DNA from: Alistipes sp. UBA943
GTDB taxonomy: Bacteria; Bacteroidota; Bacteroidia; Bacteroidales; Rikenellaceae
Assembly: GCA_002293345.1 (NCBI GenBank)
Contig: DBDB01000070.1
Coordinates: 1-8,206, forward strand
Direction: 5' to 3'
DNA: 8,206 nucleotides
The first letter of the stretch is position 1, and each line of letters opens with the position of its first letter. A model generated the notes under the pieces. The model saw nothing but the letters and a program-made list of their open reading frames with translations, had not been told where the DNA came from and searched no databases. Below, piece by piece: positions 6,077-8,206 of the stretch. The position numbers and the translations under genes are program-made.

Positions 6077-6194
6077 CGTGAAAGCACGTCATTTTCGGCA
6101 CTTTGCTTGTTGGTAGCTCGGTTACGTACGTCGAGTACGCGCCCTCGCTCCCAACGTCGACAAAGCACCAAAACTAATGCACTTTGACGCTAAA
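6072..6194 (+). repeat. Nested palindromic element downstream of infB
   Basis: Concentric complementary arms: TTTAGCGT (6072-6079) with ACGCTAAA (6187-6194), AAAG (6081-6084) with CTTT (6182-6185), CTTTG (6101-6105) with CAAAG (6161-6165), GTTGGTAGC (6109-6117) with GCTCCCAAC (6147-6155, one mismatch), and CGTAC (6125-6129) with GTACG (6135-6139). The unit AAAGCAC, ten bases, GCACTTTG occurs twice, at 6081-6105 and 6162-6186, flanking the central hairpin. The first arm includes the infB stop. No U tract follows on either side. It could be a structured 3' UTR or a miniature inverted-repeat element. Confidence 0.6.
6079..6105 (+). repeat. 27-bp repeat, second copy (after infB)
   Basis: The 27 bases from TGAAAGCACGTC to GGCACTTTG are identical to 3220-3246 in the nusA-infB gap. 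Both copies begin within ten bases of a stop codon and have the same orientation. Confidence 0.85.
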
Positions 6195-6252
6195 TAAAAA
6201 AACAGAAAAATACCTTTTCCTCCGTAAAACAAGTTTTGAATTTGCGCCAACT

Positions 6253-6322
6253 CCCCCTTATCAAGGGGGTTGGGGGGATGGGACAAAAGCATCGTCTTAC
6301 GATGCCCCTCCCTGGGGAGGGG
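6253..6322 (+). repeat. Three consecutive hairpins upstream of the CoA-transferase gene
   Basis: Three perfect stems follow each other: CCCCCTT/AAGGGGG (6253-6259, 6263-6269), GCATCGT/ACGATGC (6289-6295, 6299-6305) and CCCCTCC/GGAGGGG (6305-6311, 6316-6322), all with loops of 3-4 bases. The flanking GGTTGGGGGGAT and CAGGGGTGGGAA resemble dispersed G-rich intergenic repeats seen in many bacterial genomes (from memory). They fall in the leader of the following gene or act as a read-through barrier after infB. An AT palindrome (AAAAAATATTTTTT) then runs up to the ATG. I saw no convincing promoter here. Confidence 0.55.
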
Positions 6323-6352
6323 CAGGGGTGGGAAAATAAAAAAATATTTTTT

Positions 6353-7663
6353 ATGATCAAATTTACAACGGCTGCTGAAGCAGTCAAAGCCATCAAATCG
6401 GGGGATCATGTGCATCTGTCGAGCGTTGCGTCCGCCCCCCAGTGTCTCATCCAAGCCATGTGCGACCGCGGGCGTGCCGGCGAATTGAAGGATGTGCACG
6501 TCCATCACCTCCACACCGAGGGCCCTGCACCCTATGCCGAAGCGGAGTTCGAGGGCGTGTTTCAACTCGATTCGTTTTTTGTCGGTGGTAACGTTCGCAA
6601 ACCGACCCAGGCGGGGTATGCAGATTATATCCCTGTATTCTTGTCCGAAACGCAGAAACTCTACCGTAGCGGTGCTGTGCCGTGTAATGTGGCGATGATT
6701 CAGGTCTCCACGCCCGATAAGCATGGGTATGTGTCGCTCGGAACTTCGGTCGATGCGACGCTCGCCGCTGTCGAAATGGCGGATACCGTGATCGCAGTGG
6801 TGAATAAATATGTACCCCGTGCCTTCGGTGACGCGTTGATACACGCCTCCAAAATCAACCTGTTTGTGCAGGATGACCAGCCCCTGATGGAGGGACATTT
6901 CACCGAGCCCGATGAAATCGAGACGCGTATCGGTAAACATTGTGCGGCGTTGATCGAGGATGGTGCCACGTTGCAGATGGGTATCGGAGCCATTCCGAAT
7001 GCCGTTCTGGCGCAACTGGGAGGACATAAAAACCTCGGTATCCATACCGAAATGTTTGCCGATGGGGTGCTTCCGCTCGTTGAAAAGGGTGTCATCAACG
7101 GTGAGGCCAAAAATATCGACAAGGGGAAAATGGTCTCCACTTTCCTGATGGGATCACAAAAGGTGTATGATTTTATCGACAACAATCCGCAGGTTCTGAT
7201 GATGGATGTGGGCTATACGAACGATCCCTTCATCATCGCCCAGAATGATCGTGTGACGGCCATTAACTCCGCGCTTCAGGTCGATATTACGGGACAGATA
7301 TGTGCCGATTCGCTCGGTACCAAGTTCTACTCCGGTGTCGGAGGGCAAGTCGACTTTATCTATGGTGCATCGCGTTCCAAGGGAGGTAAGGCGATCATTG
7401 CCATGCCGTCGATCACCAACAAAGGGGTGTCGAAAATATCTCCCGAACTCTCTTTGGGTGCCGGTGTCGTGACGACGCGTTCGCACATGCACTGGTTTGT
7501 AACCGAGAACGGTGCCGTGAATCTCTATGGCAAGACATTGCAGGAGCGTGCCAGGTTGATTATCTCTATTGCCGACCCATCCGCACAGGAATCTCTCGAT
7601 AAGGCCGCCTTCGAGCGATACGGATCGCACCACACCTATGTCAAAAGTTACATGAAGAGATAA
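6353..7663 (+). CDS. Acetyl-CoA hydrolase / CoA-transferase family protein
   Basis: A 436-residue class I-type CoA-transferase of the acetyl-CoA hydrolase / 4-hydroxybutyrate CoA-transferase / succinyl-CoA:acetate transferase family. It moves CoA between acyl-CoA and a carboxylate such as acetate in the cytoplasm, typically in short-chain acid fermentation. Visible motifs: QMGIGAIPNAV (208-218), GIHTEMFADG (229-238) with Glu233 at the position of the catalytic glutamate that forms the CoA thioester, GVGGQVDF (328-335), SRSKGGK (340-346), and the C-terminal VTENGAVNLYGKTLQERA (383-400). Full length. The frame is open 39 codons upstream, but those codons run through the hairpins, so ATG 6353 is preferred; MIKFTTAAEAV is a normal family start. 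The exact acyl substrate cannot be told from sequence. It is probably transcribed separately from infB. Confidence 0.9.
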   Translation: MIKFTTAAEAVKAIKSGDHVHLSSVASAPQCLIQAMCDRGRAGELKDVHVHHLHTEGPAPYAEAEFEGVFQLDSFFVGGNVRKPTQAGYADYIPVFLSETQKLYRSGAVPCNVAMIQVSTPDKHGYVSLGTSVDATLAAVEMADTVIAVVNKYVPRAFGDALIHASKINLFVQDDQPLMEGHFTEPDEIETRIGKHCAALIEDGATLQMGIGAIPNAVLAQLGGHKNLGIHTEMFADGVLPLVEKGVINGEAKNIDKGKMVSTFLMGSQKVYDFIDNNPQVLMMDVGYTNDPFIIAQNDRVTAINSALQVDITGQICADSLGTKFYSGVGGQVDFIYGASRSKGGKAIIAMPSITNKGVSKISPELSLGAGVVTTRSHMHWFVTENGAVNLYGKTLQERARLIISIADPSAQESLDKAAFERYGSHHTYVKSYMKR

Positions 7664-7675
7664 ACAAGAGCCCCG

Positions 7676-7787
7676 CCGTCAGGGTGGGGTGGCGCGCGCC
7701 GCGGCCCGCAGGGCCGATGCAAAAGGAGGGGCGATTTTCGTCTCTCCTTTTGCATAATGGCGAGCTGTGCTCGACATGCGCGCGCCC
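7676..7787 (+). repeat. Nested palindromic block between the CoA-transferase and cassette C
   Basis: Outer arms GGCGCGCGC (7691-7699) and GCGCGCGCC (7778-7786) enclose three perfect hairpins: CGGCCC/GGGCCG (7702-7707, 7711-7716), ATGCAAAAGGAG/CTCCTTTTGCAT (7717-7728, 7744-7755), with a further CGA/TCG pair in its loop, and CGAGC/GCTCG (7761-7765, 7769-7773). The 12-bp hairpin could terminate the CoA-transferase transcript, although no U tract follows. The whole block is distinctly more GC-rich than the gene before it. Confidence 0.55.
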
Positions 7788-8011
7788 GGTGGAGACACCT
7801 CCCCGCGACGGGGTGGCGTAACTACACCACTGGTTATCAGGCTAATCAGACTTCTGCCTCGGTCTACTGGAGCGCCGAAGCAGATCCTGCCAATACAACG
7901 AAAGCATACAGGTTCCTCTTCCTTGCAAACTTCATGTATCCTGACCCTGCACATCTGTCAACGACCGATAGCATCGGGTACACTTGGTCCCTCCGTTGTA
8001 TAAAGATCTAA
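7757..8011 (+). pseudogene. Silent variable C-terminal-domain cassette (copy C)
   Basis: From CTC at 7799 to TAA at 8011 this encodes 70 residues: LPATGWRNYTTGYQ at the start, SVYWSAEADP and KAYRFLFLANF in the middle, and SIGYTWSLRCIKI at the end. An ATG at 7757 keeps the frame open and would add 14 residues (MASCARHARARWRH), but these come from the palindromic block and look non-coding. The order of LPAxG, YWS, alternating aromatics and a final G-aromatic-x-aromatic-S-L-R-C-I-K matches the C-terminal part of Fibrobacter-succinogenes-major-type and related lectin-like domains of Bacteroidales surface proteins (recalled, not searched). There is no signal peptide and no promoter that I can see. 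The CoA-transferase gene ends 135 bases before LPATG, so no parent gene fits. Confidence 0.6.
7799..7812 (+). repeat. Cassette 5' boundary motif, copy C
   Basis: CTCCCCGCGACGGG, identical to the start of copies B and D except A for G at one base. It encodes LPATG and is a near-palindrome (CCCCG, CGA, CGGGG). Confidence 0.6.
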
Positions 8012-8016
8012 TGTAG
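7994..8016 (+). repeat. 23-bp cassette-end repeat, copy C
   Basis: Identical to 35-57 and to the complement of 1209-1231. Its TAG at 8014-8016 is also the in-frame stop just ahead of copy D, so the two cassettes are separated by only 20 bases between the TAA stop of C and the LPAAG codons of D. Confidence 0.85.
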
Positions 8017-8031
8017 GACGGAACAAGAAAT

Positions 8032-8045
8032 CTCCCCGCGGCGGG
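8032..8045 (+). repeat. Cassette 5' boundary motif, copy D
   Basis: CTCCCCGCGGCGGG, identical over 14 bases to copy B and one base different from copy C. Confidence 0.6.
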
Positions 8046-8206
8046 ACACCGTGACTACTCCAATGGGCAGCTGTACAGTCAGGCTTCCAGTGGAAACTTC
8101 TGGATGTTTGCGGCTTCGTCTACCTCGAACGCGCGAAGGTTCTACTTCCCTTCCGGCGTCCCGGATACGACAGGTGCCTATAGTGTCGGGTACGGCTTCT
8201 CCCTCC
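8032..8206 (+). pseudogene. Silent variable C-terminal-domain cassette (copy D, cut by window end)
   Basis: From CTC at 8032 this encodes 58 residues before the window ends: LPAAGHRDYSNGQLYSQ, SGNFWMFAASS, NARRFYFPSG, and VGYGFSL at the end, where RCIKI would be expected next. In its frame a TAG lies at 8014-8016 and no start codon occurs before LPAAG, so it cannot be translated alone. It follows copy C head to tail, with a period of 233 bases between LPA starts. Of the four copies it most resembles the usual LPAAGYRDYSNGQLY type of this domain. The next bases outside the window should show whether the array continues. Confidence 0.65.

Noticed and set aside
6183..6218. Promoter for the CoA-transferase (TTTG ... 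TACCTTTT)
   Set aside because: The spacer is 24 bases and the last base of the -7 box is wrong; too weak to call.
6122..7045. A 307-codon minus-strand frame over the CoA-transferase gene
   Set aside because: Complement of a gene with clear motifs; it also runs through the hairpins and shows no recognisable domain.
7679..7954. A 91-codon minus-strand frame over the palindromic block and cassette C
   Set aside because: Antisense to the conserved cassette frame, with Arg/Ala/Pro-rich low-complexity content from the GC palindromes.
35..8016. CRISPR array or integron-type attachment sites formed by the 23-bp repeats
   Set aside because: Copies are few, far apart, in both orientations, and coding; there are no spacers of constant length, no cas gene and no integrase.
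7799..8206. Variable repeat of a diversity-generating retroelement
   Set aside because: The domain type fits such target proteins, but no reverse transcriptase, template repeat or accessory gene is in the window, and the copies differ throughout, including length, not only at adenine positions. It remains possible if those parts lie outside.

Overview
The window looks like a chromosome segment of a gut-type Bacteroidales bacterium. Three things point there: the rimP-nusA-infB order, promoters matching the Bacteroides consensus (TTTG, about 19 bases, TAnnTTTG), and a lipoprotein with a short hydrophobic leader ending FCSC. The moderately GC-rich core genes would suit a Rikenellaceae/Alistipes-like genome, but the genus is a guess from memory of codon and gene style.

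Layout, left to right. (1) 1-57: the 3' end of a protein-coding cassette ending in the residues RCIKI and a conserved 23-base repeat. (2) 58-1208: a visibly AT-richer islet with one minus-strand lipoprotein gene (113-898). It has a terminator at its 3' side and a roughly 200-base leader containing nested inverted repeats, a 40-codon upstream ORF and a Bacteroides-type promoter. (3) 1209-1411: a second cassette, minus strand, ending in the same 23-base repeat and butting directly against the rimP promoter. (4) 1442-6076: promoter, 5' hairpin, then rimP (30S maturation), nusA (transcription elongation/termination) and infB (initiation factor 2), forming the usual ribosome and transcription housekeeping operon. 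(5) 6072-6352: a nested palindromic element carrying a sequence also present between nusA and infB, followed by three consecutive hairpins. (6) 6353-7663: an acetyl-CoA hydrolase/CoA-transferase. (7) 7676-7787: another nested palindromic block. (8) 7799-8206: two head-to-tail cassettes of the same family as (1) and (3), the last cut by the window end.

The most interesting feature is this cassette family. Four copies encode divergent versions of a C-terminal domain that starts LPA(A/T)G, has aromatic W/F positions in the middle and ends RCIKI-stop. All lack a plausible start and the rest of a gene. They are bounded by near-identical DNA at both ends, including bases beyond the stop codon. This is what a store of silent donor cassettes for antigenic variation of a surface protein would look like. 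The domain resembles the C-terminal part of the Fibrobacter-succinogenes-major-domain type proteins common in Bacteroidales. No expression locus, recombinase or reverse transcriptase lies in the window, so the mechanism remains inference.
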